From NCBI RefSeq assembly GCF_028453695.1, contig NC_135774.1:21762001-21826000 (forward strand): a DNA stretch of 64,000 nucleotides, in the 5' to 3' direction. A model generated the notes under the pieces. It ran no database searches and was not told the origin of the DNA. It saw only the letters and a list, made by a program, of their open reading frames with translations. This document shows, one piece after another, positions 36,483-47,779 of the stretch (position 1 is the stretch's first letter; every line of letters starts with the position of its first letter). A program made the translations under genes and the position numbers. Source of the DNA: Augochlora pura (taxonomy: Eukaryota > Arthropoda > Insecta > Hymenoptera > Halictidae).

Positions 36483-39400
36483 ATGTCGGTGAAGCAAAAC
36501 GGGCCCGAGCTTGAGAAAAATGGTAAGCAAGCGAAAGAGAAAAAGGAGGATGATCAAGATCCAGATGAAAACTTCGATCCGCCTGACGGTGGCTGGGGCT
36601 GGATCATCGTGATAGCCGCAGGATTCTCGAATGTGAGTGAAACATTTACCAACCTCGCCGATACGAATATATATATATATATTCCTATACGACAAAGAAA
36701 ACCGGTTCTATAAATGCATCTGAGAAATTTCGTTGCTCTTTCACGGGTTTCCCAGTTATCTAGAAAGCTGACTTAGTTAAAGACACGATTTTCGTCCCCC
36801 GCCGATCAATCGAACGTCGTTTGTAACACTAAATCTACCCACGGTCAGAAAAATGGCCGGTCTCTTATCTTACGATTCTACGAACTTTAATGACTCTGCC
36901 GTCGGAAATGCTCGGATTAATTATATATCATTGGAGGAACTTTTTTCAAACGAAAGCTCCACAAAATGGATTCGAACTTCTTATTTTTACGTGGCCGTAA
37001 CACCAGTCGCTATTACCCCACGGTAGGTTTAGTGGACACCCGATCGAATCAAAAGCACTGTACCATGATGTAGTAATCGATGTCGTTGTCACAGATGAAT
37101 TCACTGTTTATGCAATTCTTTCAGTTTTGCATATTGCCGATGTTGCAATCGTTCGGTTTAATATTCAGAGATAGATACGCTGAGTTGGGTATCAGCACGT
37201 CGCAAACAACAACCATTTTAAATATAAATAGCGCCGTGACGGCTTGCACAGGTAAGGCATTTTTCTTTTTTTTTTTTTTCGTCAACCAGTCATTGTCAGA
37301 CGAATCTTCTAAAATACGCGCTCGCCTTTCGTCTCCGCATACCCGTGCTCACCTTTTATGCGCGTGTCCGTTATCGAAAGATGTAGCTGTCCGATAGGGA
37401 CTGATAATACGACACGTCGATTACATACCTTGTAAAAAGGGGACGCAGACTTATTCCAGCTCGCGACTGGCGGCACTGTTCTACGGCGGGCTTATTCGTT
37501 AATCGCTATTCCATAATAATCATGCCGACTGCGTGTGATTTCATAAGGATTTGTAGCAATATGTTTGCGATACGCGCGCGCTTATCTGTACGTGCAGCAA
37601 ATCTCATTGTTTCGCAACGTTGGGCATAAATCTTCGAGCATGCTTATTGTTAGCGGTAATAAAAAAAAGATGCGTGAAGAAACTTTATGGTAAATAGTGT
37701 ATTTTCCTCGTCGCGACAATTGCGGTAACAGGAAACGCAAGAGATCCAAGAATTGCCTCGGATTTAAGGAAAAATCGAATTGGTTACTAAATGCGCGTAG
37801 GATTCCATTCAATAACACAGCTTACCGAAAAAAAATCATTTATTATTATTCGCTGGTTTAAATTTTGGTGACTTATGCTCATACATCGTAACGTTTACTA
37901 TAAAGCAGTAATTACATGATATGCATTAGAGTATGTTTCATAATATTTAAGAGCAATCTATTAATAGGATTGTTTATTGAGCATTCTATAAAACACTGTT
38001 TCATCAAATTATATATTGAGATATTTTGCAATAAACTGTTCGTAATCTTTCGTTGTGGGCACATTAATTAATTTGATTAATATAAACGATATCATTATGC
38101 GTAATCAAATTAAGATAAAACCTTAATCTTTCTAGGTTAATATCGGTAATGCCATTAAAGCTAGTAAAATTAAAGTAAAACCAATGCTTTCATTTTTCTG
38201 GACTATTCTTTTTGTTCAACACGCATAATAAAAGAAAAGTACATTTTAATCATTCATTATTAGATATCAGATTGCTCATACGCAAGCATCAAATTCTTCT
38301 ATTGCTGGTTTTCTTAAAAAAAAGATAATAATAAAAAAAGCTACCCACCTCTTGATAACTAATAAACTGCATAATAAATGAACAGGAGTATGCAACAATG
38401 AGATAATGCTGATTTGTAGCATTTATGGTCATCTTAATGGAATTATTTTTACTATTGTAGGTTTATTCAATGGCCCGCTATTTAGGAAATACAGTTTCAG
38501 ACAGGTAGCTTTTGTCGGCGCTCTTATTAGCGCCATATCGATCACGATACTGTCAACTATGAAATCTTTCGTCGGTGCTTTAGCGTTCTTCTCCGTCTTT
38601 TACGGTAATTATTTTATTTCATCCAAGTACTGTTCCTTTTATCAACAGCGCTGGAACCTATAATTTACCAGATTCTTAATTTCAGGTATCGGAATCGGCA
38701 TAACATTGTCAGCGAATGCTTTAGCTCTGAATACGTATTTTAAAAAGAAAAGGAGAGTAGCGACCGGTTTCAGTTGGACTTGCACGGGTCTAGGACCTAT
38801 CATAATACCGCAGGTCATTGCAGATCAAATAAGATTAACCCCTTGTGTTAACCCCTTTAATATTTTCTTTAATAACATCAGATCATTTTTCTTTCTTCCG
38901 TTGTCTTTATTTCGTTTGGTTCCTAGACTTTAATATTAGAAAAAATCAATTTGATTTCGATTTGGAAGAAATTAATGATATTCATATTTAATAGCTCTTA
39001 CATGGAATCTTTATCACGAGTCTGACTCGTTATTATAGTGCAAGGGTGATAAATTGAAAAATTGAATAAATTTATTTAATTAATTGATAAATATCGATAA
39101 TCAATAGTGTGGACCAGGGCTCGAAATTAATCAATACGCAACACGATGATCCCCTAAATGCTGCTGACACGTATACAGACACATGCGCCTGAGGCGCTCC
39201 GAGTTGCGGTGACCACGAGAGGCGGGATGAGCGACGATCAGGAGGCATAGCCCTCGCGATACTCGTGCTGCGTGCTGATTAATTCCGAGCCCTTGCGCAA
39301 AATCAATGAAATGCGAATATGTAATACAAAAGGTACAGTGGGCTGCATTAATATTCGGACGCCATCGTATTTGAGAAATTTTTACTCCGTTTCTTTACTG

Positions 39401-42400
39401 TTTCTTGAATTAATTAATTTATAGGTTTTTAGTAAGTCAGAACACTTACTTTATATTCTAAAAACATAAGTTTTATTTATATAATTTGTACAGTTTTATT
39501 GTTTAATGATATTAAATGAACTAGTGCTTAATTTTGACGTCGCAAAAATATTGGGACATTCCGTACGCTTTGTAGATCAAGTGCCCTGTTAAGATGAATA
39601 CTTTGCTTGATGGCAATGTTTGCAAACGTATGATGTAAATATTATCTCATAGAATTAGTTTCACTTGAAATCTTGTTCGTGTTGCACATATCAGCTGTGA
39701 ATATGCCACGTAAAGGGAATAATACCTCGTTTAATATACGTCAACTTGTCATTTATCATCGCGAAACAGGATAATCGTATAGAGAAATCGGGATATTATT
39801 AAATTTGAGCAAGAGCACTGTTGCGGACATTGTACGAAGATATAATCGTGAGGGTAGAATTGAATCTATCCGTCAAAAAGGTCGTCTAAAGTTACTTAAC
39901 GATCGCGATAAACGTAATATTATTAGGAAAATAAAAGTAGACCCTAGTTTAAGTGATTAACGATATTAATCGAAAGAAGCGATTACTTTCCGCTAAAACA
40001 TACACTTCTAAAGAAGAACCATGGTGGAAAGATGTAATTTTTGCAGACGAAAGCAAATATAATATTTTCGGGGCTGTTGGACACAAACTTATATGGCGTG
40101 AAGCTAACGAAGAGCTCCTTACTAAGAATCTTAAACCAACGTTGAAACACGATGGAGGAAGTGTGATGGTTTGGGGATGTGTCTCAGCTGCTGGAGTGGG
40201 TGAATTAGTTTTTATTAATGGGTCTTTAGACAAAAATAAATATTTAAATACTAAAAAGTGCTATTAATATGAACATTCGTAACAATTTTAAATTTTACCA
40301 AGGTAATGACCACAAACATAAATCGCGTATACTTCAAGAATATTTATTATATAACTGCCCAAAAGTATTGAAAACTCCTCCCCAATCACCATATTTATAT
40401 TCGCTTAAAAATTTATGGAATTACTTCGATCGTTAAATCAGAATGTCGCCAATAAAGTCCAAAGAAGAATTAAAATTGCGATTAACCGAAGAATGGTCAC
40501 GTATTCCATTAGAATATTTAAATAAAATTATTTCTAGTATGCTTAAACGATTAAACCATGTAATTAGGCAAAAGAGCAATCCAAGAAAGTATTAACATCG
40601 ATTTATTTTTGTTAAAGTACATGTACGTCCTTAATGACCAGATTATAATTTGTAAAGTGTCCGAATATTTTTGCGACGTCAAAATGAATCACAATAAAAC
40701 TATACAAATTCTGTAAATAAAGCTTATATTTGTAGAATATAAAGTAAGTGTTCTAACGTATTAAAAAACTATAAATTCATTAATTCAACAAACAGTAAAG
40801 ATACAGAGAAAAAAAATTTCTCAAATACGATGGTGTCCGAAGAACATTCAACGAATGCGGGAATTTATGAAAAGTTTCATCTCAATGATTAACTCGATTT
40901 ATAGATAATCACATTGTTGATGCCCGTGTACGATGTAGAAGGCACTACTCTAATTATCGGTGGACTTACGTTTAACGGAGTCGCGTGTGCTCTGTTGCTG
41001 CAACCCGTGTCTCGACATCTGAAAAAGAAACGGGTTACAGATCAATTAAATGCCATCGACGACGTAGAATCTGAAGAGCCATCAACTTACATGAAGGTAC
41101 ATCCGCATAATAAATGATCTCATAAAACATGGAAGAAAATCCTTACCACTGATCGTCAAGAGTTATTCGTGTTTACGTTTATATGCAGCGTGTTCGTCTT
41201 GAACACCGCAAATAAAGCCAAACGTTGCATTAACCCTTTGCACTCCAATGGTGACTCTGAAGCACCACTAAAATTATTCTATTACGTTCTAAAATAATTT
41301 TTATAACAATACGGTTTAGATTGAAAAAATCGTTGAGCAGTGAAACTGTTGCTATGAGACGCAAGAATCAATTTCGAACGCATAAAAGTACACTTTATCC
41401 TTTAAAATAAAAATACTATGAGCTAGGAAAATTATTTCAGATTTACAGTTAAAATGGCTTCAAGTGCAAAGGGTTAAGCAACAAAGTCTTAATTGTCACA
41501 TTTAAGTATCGTGTCCTCCGTATGACATTAAGTGTCAGTAAAAAATAAATATATATATTGCACACCGAGGCTATGAAACTTGTAAAATAATAATATGAAG
41601 TTGCTTAACACATTATCGACCGGTAGCCTATAAATCGGTTGCCATAGTAACCCTTAGTTTTTTATTTATTATTGAGATAAACATGTTAGATTGCACTGCA
41701 AGCTTGAATATTATTATATAACTGTTTAAATATTAAATATCTCTCGCGATTAATAAGATAAATAAACTCAAAATAGAAACGAAAATTTTTACGACCGGAT
41801 GACTGGTAGATGAAGTGTTAACAAACGTTATTAATAATTACACATATTTATTTTGAAAATTGTCAAGTTGCTGTAGATCTTGCTTGTTAAGCTTCAAGTT
41901 ACTAAGTAAATAATTATAAGGAATCTGCGATAGTGGTAGCTATATCTTTCACAGGTCGAAACGGAACCATCGGCCGAGAATAAAGACAATACTTGCGAAA
42001 GCGAGGCCTCGGAGAATATCGATGACAATGACCGAAGCAGTTACGGCGCTTTGAGTCACGCGAAAGAGAAGTTCAGTAGCCAGTATTTATATTACGACGA
42101 TGCAGAAGACGGCGCTTCCGGTATAGACGTTATAGCACCGGGTGTTTTCATGATGTCACGGGCCAACGACGGCTGGTAAGCACGAAACACCAAAAACTGT
42201 AATTCAATAATAAAAAAGTATGTTAATGTAACAGGTATTCGAGAAAAAATACTTCGACCACGTCGGTCTCATCGAGAGCATCGAAGAAGGAGGAGCTTCT
42301 CAAATCTCCTTATCGGAAAATGTCGTTGCCTATGTCTAGGCAATCCAGTCTAGTTAGAGGATCGTCAGTAAGAAGTATTAATAGGTAAATTCAATCGATC

Positions 42401-44946
42401 TAAGAATATCATTAACTTACTAGCTTGCATGGTGATTAACACAGATTAGTGTAACGTTGTACCAAATAATAGAATAACGTTAACACCCTGTCAAATAATA
42501 GGGTAATTTTTCCTTACAAACTACGACATAATTAAAAGAAAATAAGGAAAATTATTTCATTTTCTACATTTGAAATTTCCATCTAGTCAATTGCATTTAT
42601 ACGAAGCGTTATTAAAATAATTCTACTTGTGGGCATTGTATTTACTACTACATTATTAAAATTATTGTATTTGTTTAAAAAATAAAATTACACAGAGGCG
42701 CAACGCTGTACTATTTCCCAGTTGCATTTTTTGCAATAATAAGAGAGTGACAATTTTTGTTTCTTTTATTATATTTATGCACTTCCGTTTCTAGACGTTG
42801 ATAACAGAAGAATTTATTTCGATGTAGTGGAAATTAATAACATTAATATTTATTAGATCCTGCATGAAATCTGTATCGCGAGTCTGACACGTGATTATAG
42901 TGCAGGGAGATAATATGGTCTGTTATATTATTTTCAAAGATTAATTAGAGTAACCGGTCTGTCAAAGAATGATAGAAAAGGCCGTCGTAAAAATTCTCTA
43001 TACAATGTTCGTAGACAATACAGTGAAAATGATGCTGTCCGGAAACGAGTGCCTGGATATCAACCGAATACGCAGCCTCTTATAATTGCCAATAAATTCA
43101 ACGAGAAATCTGACGACTGCAAAGATCCTCTCAACAACCGACTGGTTGAGCAAACCACTGTGATACCCGAGGAGGCGGAATCGTATCAATTATTAGAACA
43201 CGTAAGTATTAATATATAATAATTACAGATAAAATTTTCTATTTTGCGAATAACGCGACAAGGATTTGAATAAATTTAAATAAAATAACAGAGAGTTTTG
43301 AAAATCTTAGTAACGCTGTAAAAACATAATTATTTAAGATAAGGAAAATTATTTAAGATAACATGTGCATCTCCTCCTATCGCCTCAGTTTCTAAAATAA
43401 ATTAAAATATTTGTAAAAATCAACGTGTTTTGCATGTTCTCATGCTTCAATCATCCTAAACTATTTATATCAATTTGTATTTATTTATATTTATATTAAT
43501 ATTTAAACTATTCTCTAACAGCATATAATTTAATGTTGAATTTACTGATTTATTAAAAAAAAACTCCATGAAATAATTCGATGCAAGAAAACATGAAAGA
43601 TTGTTATAATTAATAATTTGCAGCCTTTATTCAAATTAATTTCTTCGGAAAGTCCATGGGAATAATAATAAAATTGACAGAGCGTCAATTTTTATTAGTG
43701 TATTCAATGCAAACGCAAATATTATTAATGCATTGTTGATCGGCAATTTTACAATATCTGGTCATAAGAAAACGAATTAACGCGTTACCAGTCATCAATA
43801 GAAGTATTTCAACAAAAGTATTTCAGTATACAGATGAGAATATAGATATAGTCAATATGTCTTTATAAGAAACGACGAGCTGCGTCAACTAATATATAAA
43901 CAAATATATAACTCTAAATAAAAACGTTTAATTATTTCCGAATATAATATTTCGGTCAATAATTTTTTTGTTCATAGTTTCGATAACAGCAGAAATTGAT
44001 AATTCTCGCTGTACCAACCTGTGTTACAGTATAGTTAAATAATACGTTCATTTGTCTGCTCGGAGAAACAGTAATTTTATAGTTTTAAATTCTTCGTGCT
44101 TCATCGATGTTTTATACAAAATAGTGTATGATGCATTTTTGAGAAACCTCATCCAACATATTTGCAACCGATTTACATGTTCTCCATTAGTGTTTCTTCT
44201 TATCTATTTTTTAATCGCATTTTGAAGATTTTTTTTATTGCAACGAAATTCTCTCGTCTCATTTCATGTAAAATGAATTTATCATGTTGACACTTAATAA
44301 GACACGTAATATAAAACAAATGTAAAATAACAGGCTACTGATCGGCAACCATCTGCTAAGCCACCTACCTCCGTCAATTGGACTTACATCACTTTCATAA
44401 TCGATGATTATGCGATTTCATTTACCGATCAATTTTAAATTGTACAAAACATGGGAATTTATTGAGAAATTAAACACGGACTAGGTACACATACAAAATT
44501 TACATTAAACTAAGCACGAATTACGTGATATCTCATTTTCTTCAAAAATGGACTTAGACCACTTTCAAAATAAACGGTCCATGATGTTCAATTACATAAC
44601 GCGATGTATTTTCGGTTCCAGGAGCACGCCAAAGAGGAACGGAAATCCTTCTGGCACACGTTGGTCATATTTTTCGACTTGGATCTACTCCGCGATCCCG
44701 TTTACGTGAATTTGATGGTGGGCCTCACGCTCGCCACTTTCACGGAGTTAAATTTCTCGCTGCTGACGCCGTTCATATTAGCCGAGTACGGATTCACGAA
44801 AATCCAGGTTGCGACGTTCATGTCGATCCTCGCCGGCATCGACGTGGTCACCCGATTAACGATCCCGTTCATAGCCAATCTTGTCGGATGGAGCAACAGA
44901 ACATTCTTCCTCGTTGGTGTATGTCAAATGGCCGTCGCTCGCATCG
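36483..44946 (+). CDS. SLC16-type monocarboxylate transporter, exons 1-9 (TM1-9)
   Basis: Major-facilitator plasma-membrane transporter for monocarboxylates or similar solutes; substrate unknown. Exons: 36483-36632, 37095-37251, 38461-38604, 38686-38813, 40905-41096, 41955-42175, 42235-42384, 42949-43201, 44622-44946, all frame-consistent. Exon 1 has the MCT signature PPDGGWGWIIV. Exon 4 has the second signature YFKKKRRVATGFSWTCTGLG. Exons 5-8 code a long charged cytoplasmic loop between TM6 and TM7 (SRQSSLVRGSS and Ser-rich repeats). Exon 9 (FFDLDLLRDPVYVNLMVGL) gives TM7-9. No TM10-12 exon follows before the second exon copy at 47780. Exon 9 ends in phase 1, which fits the exon at 50882. 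Splicing 9 to 50882 and 51764 would give a complete 687-residue transporter. Intron 4 holds a Tc1-like element; other introns hold MITEs. Confidence 0.88.
36823..37035. mobile_element. Possible MITE in transporter intron 1
   Basis: Left end reads AACACTAAATCTACC and the right end reads GGTAGGTTTAGTGG, inverted copies with a few mismatches, about 210 bp apart. The CACTAAA..CTACC terminus resembles some piggyBac-type MITEs, but flanking TTAA is not preserved. No coding content. Confidence 0.5.
38835..39052. mobile_element. Degraded piggyBac-like MITE (family 3)
   Basis: Starts TTAACCCCTTGTGTTAACC and ends near ATTATAGTGCAAGGGTGAT. The right part, including CGAGTCTGACTCGT and ATTATAGTGCA, recurs at about 42820-42915 (CGAGTCTGACACGTG, ATTATAGTGCAGGG) and, inverted, at 49169. 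Ends are diverged. Confidence 0.5.
39116..39293. mobile_element. hAT-like MITE, 178 bp
   Basis: Inverted ends of about 31 bp: the left begins AGGGCTCGAAATTAATCA and the right, read inverted, begins AGGGCTCGGAATTAATCA. The centre is GC-rich, unlike its surroundings. CAGGG-type termini occur in hAT elements; no clean 8-bp target duplication was found, so the class is tentative. Confidence 0.65.
39336..40853 (+). mobile_element. Tc1-like DNA transposon with about 200-bp inverted repeats
   Basis: Lies wholly in transporter intron 4. The left end CAGTGGGCTGCATTAATATT and the following 200 bases (CCATCGTATTTGAGAAATTT, then AGAACACTTACTTTATATTC, then TTTTGACGTCGCAAAAATAT) are mirrored at 40660-40853. 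CAGTG-type ends preceded by TA and a Tc1-type transposase relic inside support the class. The right terminus is diverged, so its exact edge is uncertain. A solo copy of the right repeat lies at 49430-49685. Confidence 0.85.
39703..40595 (+). pseudogene. Dead Tc1-type transposase
   Basis: Begins MPRKGNN and has a helix-turn-helix part with SYREIGILLNLSKSTV. A stop codon interrupts it just before that part (RETG, then TAA), and another stop with frame change occurs near 39958. The catalytic part is open at 39953-40266: VIFADESKYNIF supplies the first Asp, and VMVWGCVS is the usual family block. Further on, the second Asp motif reads QGNDHKHKS where active members have QDNDPKH, and the final Glu motif reads SLKNLW where SPIENLW or similar is expected. 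Both of those catalytic residues are therefore lost. The remnant ends at TAA 40593-40595. No activity is expected. Confidence 0.85.
41230..41477. mobile_element. piggyBac-type MITE (family 1)
   Basis: TTAACCCTTTGCACTCC at the left, CAAGTGCAAAGGGTTAA at the right, 248 bp, in transporter intron 5. Inner sequence matches the copy at 44979-45227 in the same orientation. Confidence 0.8.
41605..41821. mobile_element. piggyBac-like MITE (family 4)
   Basis: TTAACACATTATCGACCGG at the left; the right end, read inverted, is TTAACACTTCATCTACCAG. 217 bp. The inner segment at about 41700-41805 recurs at 62348-62452, upstream of the proline-rich gene. Confidence 0.65.
42820..42915. repeat. Fragment related to the family 3 MITE
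   Basis: Shares GAAATTAAT, CGAGTCTGAC and ATTATAGTGCA motifs in the same order as 38950-39050. It ends about 30 bases before transporter exon 8. Confidence 0.45.
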
Positions 44947-44978
44947 GTAAGACACGTCCGAATGTTATTAATAGATTA

Positions 44979-45227
44979 TCAACCCTTTGCACTCGAATGG
45001 TGACTCTGAGGCACCGCTAAAATTGTTACGGTACATTCCAAAATAATATTTATATTATGAAAAATTAAATTTCAAAAATTATTAAAAATATATTTGTTGT
45101 TGCATGAGTTACAAGATACAATTTCATATGCGTAAAAAAACATTTTGTCATATAAAATGGAAATTCAATATGTCAGAAAAGGAATTTCAGAATTACAGTA
45201 AAAATGGCTTCGAGTGCAAAGGGTTAA
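44979..45227. mobile_element. piggyBac-type MITE (family 1)
   Basis: TCAACCCTTTGCACTCG (TTAA mutated) to CGAGTGCAAAGGGTTAA. It begins about 30 bases after the donor of transporter exon 9. Its right TTAA is also the left TTAA of the next element. Confidence 0.78.
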
Positions 45228-45424
45228 CCCCTTGACGTACCATTTCCCTCACAGTCACCGCGATTAGGAACTTTTCAATTGGCACAATTTCTCAGAACAT
45301 TAATGTTTATTCCGTGCCTGAATTGACTTAAATGCTTAAATATTAATAACAAGGGATTGGAATTTTATTCCAATTTTAAAGAACAGAATAACATGAATAT
45401 TTAATTATTTGTTACCAGTAATTT
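45224..45424. mobile_element. Truncated piggyBac-type MITE (family 2), inverted orientation
   Basis: Starts TTAACCCCTTGACGTACC and follows the inverted family 2 sequence (CATTAATGTTTATTCCG, ATTCCAATTTTAAAG) to about 45424, where the last 35 bases of the family are missing. Shares TTAA 45224-45227 with the preceding family 1 copy. Confidence 0.65.
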
Positions 45425-46676
45425 CAAGTTATTATCAACCAGCAAATTATCACTATATCCCGTATCTTCTTTTTCCTGCTTTTCTTTCACGAAACATTCC
45501 ATTTGTATAAGAAATCGTAATTTGACAAGACACATAATCAGATACGAAAAATATAAATGGACAGTACAGTTATTTTGAACAATGTGTACACAATATTCGA
45601 CAATACACAAATGAGAAAAGGGGGATGATTTCAGAGGACATCGTAAAACGAAAATCAAAAACGGGGAAACTATGTTTTCAGCTTCGATTTCACATTCCTG
45701 TTGTAAATTGCATAATCTTGCGTGAACGATTGTTATTTGGAATGTAATGTTATCAGTGATACAATATCAGCGATAAGCCGATGAAATATCGAGTAATGAA
45801 ACAGATATTTCATAATTCGTTTCATCAGAGAAATATTATTATTATAGTACAGTTTTACATTGCAACGACTTTACATATTGTTTCACCATCGTTAACAATT
45901 ATGATTTTGAAATAACGAAGTTATATTATAGTGCTCTTAGTAGATCAAAAAGATTTTGAATATTAACAATTGAAAAAATGAAGTTAAAACAGTAATTTTT
46001 CTTACAGTTGTTCGCGTAAGATTATCATAAAAGATCGTCCCTTGTTTGCTTCTGACTATTGCATACTCTTGTCAATTATTGCATCGGATTGTATACCATG
46101 TTATCACATCAGATGATTGCCTTATCAGTTAAATAAGGAACTGTCGAGAGAACCTGTCATCGTGACTGGTGAAGTTTAAAAGAACTTTTAAGAACGTCGG
46201 AAAAAGTACATGGTTCTGAGCACAAATACACGGGAAGTTCAAATAAAAATTGTTTGTCTCTTTAATAAATCCTTGCATAATCGTGACCAGTATGTTTTAC
46301 AAAGACGATTCATGTCGATGTTTATCTGCTAAATATTGGAAGGAACTTTTATAGCAAAGTACAAATACAATTCGGTTCGCAACGTGACACAACAGTTTAT
46401 TCTGCAAATTATGAATAAATAAATTATGCAATCAGATCATAATTTCTGATAATCATCGTTTAAATTATTTTCTTCTATTATTCTTTTTTGGCGTTGCTAC
46501 AACAATTTGTCAATAAATGTAGACATGCCTTTTATCTTGTTAATCAAAATATTCATTTTACAAAAATTACAAACCGAAAAGAGTTTCTTCCGTTAATAAA
46601 AAAAAAAACACTACAGTAAAAACAGAGTAAAGATGTTGCCGATTCATACGTTTTCTAGCACTTGAAAAATCTGCAC
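45425..46676. other. No gene recognised between transporter exon copies
   Basis: Scanned for TM10-12 exons of the first transporter copy and for TM1-6 exons of the second. Nothing resembling MCT signatures was found; the sequence is AT-rich and non-coding in appearance. Confidence 0.5.
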
Positions 46677-47176
46677 NNNNNNNNNNNNNNNNNNNNNNNN
46701 NNNNNNNNNNNNNNNNNNNNNNNNNNNNNNNNNNNNNNNNNNNNNNNNNNNNNNNNNNNNNNNNNNNNNNNNNNNNNNNNNNNNNNNNNNNNNNNNNNNN
46801 NNNNNNNNNNNNNNNNNNNNNNNNNNNNNNNNNNNNNNNNNNNNNNNNNNNNNNNNNNNNNNNNNNNNNNNNNNNNNNNNNNNNNNNNNNNNNNNNNNNN
46901 NNNNNNNNNNNNNNNNNNNNNNNNNNNNNNNNNNNNNNNNNNNNNNNNNNNNNNNNNNNNNNNNNNNNNNNNNNNNNNNNNNNNNNNNNNNNNNNNNNNN
47001 NNNNNNNNNNNNNNNNNNNNNNNNNNNNNNNNNNNNNNNNNNNNNNNNNNNNNNNNNNNNNNNNNNNNNNNNNNNNNNNNNNNNNNNNNNNNNNNNNNNN
47101 NNNNNNNNNNNNNNNNNNNNNNNNNNNNNNNNNNNNNNNNNNNNNNNNNNNNNNNNNNNNNNNNNNNNNNNNNNNN
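46677..47176. other. Assembly gap (500 N)
   Basis: Exactly 500 N within the transporter locus. The base after it begins in the middle of a mariner-derived inverted repeat, so the gap probably reflects a collapse at that palindrome; real size unknown. Confidence 0.97.
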
Positions 47177-47353
47177 ATTAATTCTAAAGATCAGAATTTG
47201 TTTAAGACAGGCATTTCTGTATTGAAATCTCGTTGAAAAAGGTGTAGTAAAGCAAACGGGGCATATTTTTATTAAATCAACAGCTTTTGAAAAAAGATAT
47301 ACAGTTTCATATATTTACTTAAACATCTGACATTTCATATGCACCAAACCTAA
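47177..47353 (+). mobile_element. Right arm of a mariner-derived fold-back element, cut by the gap
   Basis: Closely matches 60106-60282: AATTCTAAAGATCAGAATTT, then CAAACGGGGCATATTTTT, ending ACCAAACCTAA. The left arm would lie in the N run. Confidence 0.75.
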
Positions 47354-47779
47354 GATACACTAATAGATCTGGACACGTTTGAACTGACGTTTGAAACAAG
47401 TTACACATACATATTATTTCGAGAATTAGCTTTTTCATCGAATTTGAAATAAAAAAAAGTAACGAAGTAATTAATTATTCAATGAATAAAAATAACGGTA
47501 CGAGATGAATTATGTCAAATAATTAGCTTGTATTTTCATTTGAAGCAAAATTTGCTCAGACTTGTGTAACAGGCGAGACAATTTAACTTTGTTGCGAACT
47601 GTACACTATTCATTACTTATGAACCGAATATGCTATTTGGGAAACTAATTATACAATCACTTTGTGAGTTCCCTACTTCCTCGACGAGATATTACGACGC
47701 TTCATGTTACCTGCATTTTTTTCACATTTTTCTTTTTAAATGAAACGCCGAACGTTAATTTACAAAATTAATATGTTAG

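Noticed and set aside
46662..47225. ORF spanning the second N run
   Set aside because: Same artefact; the flanks are intron and transposon sequence.
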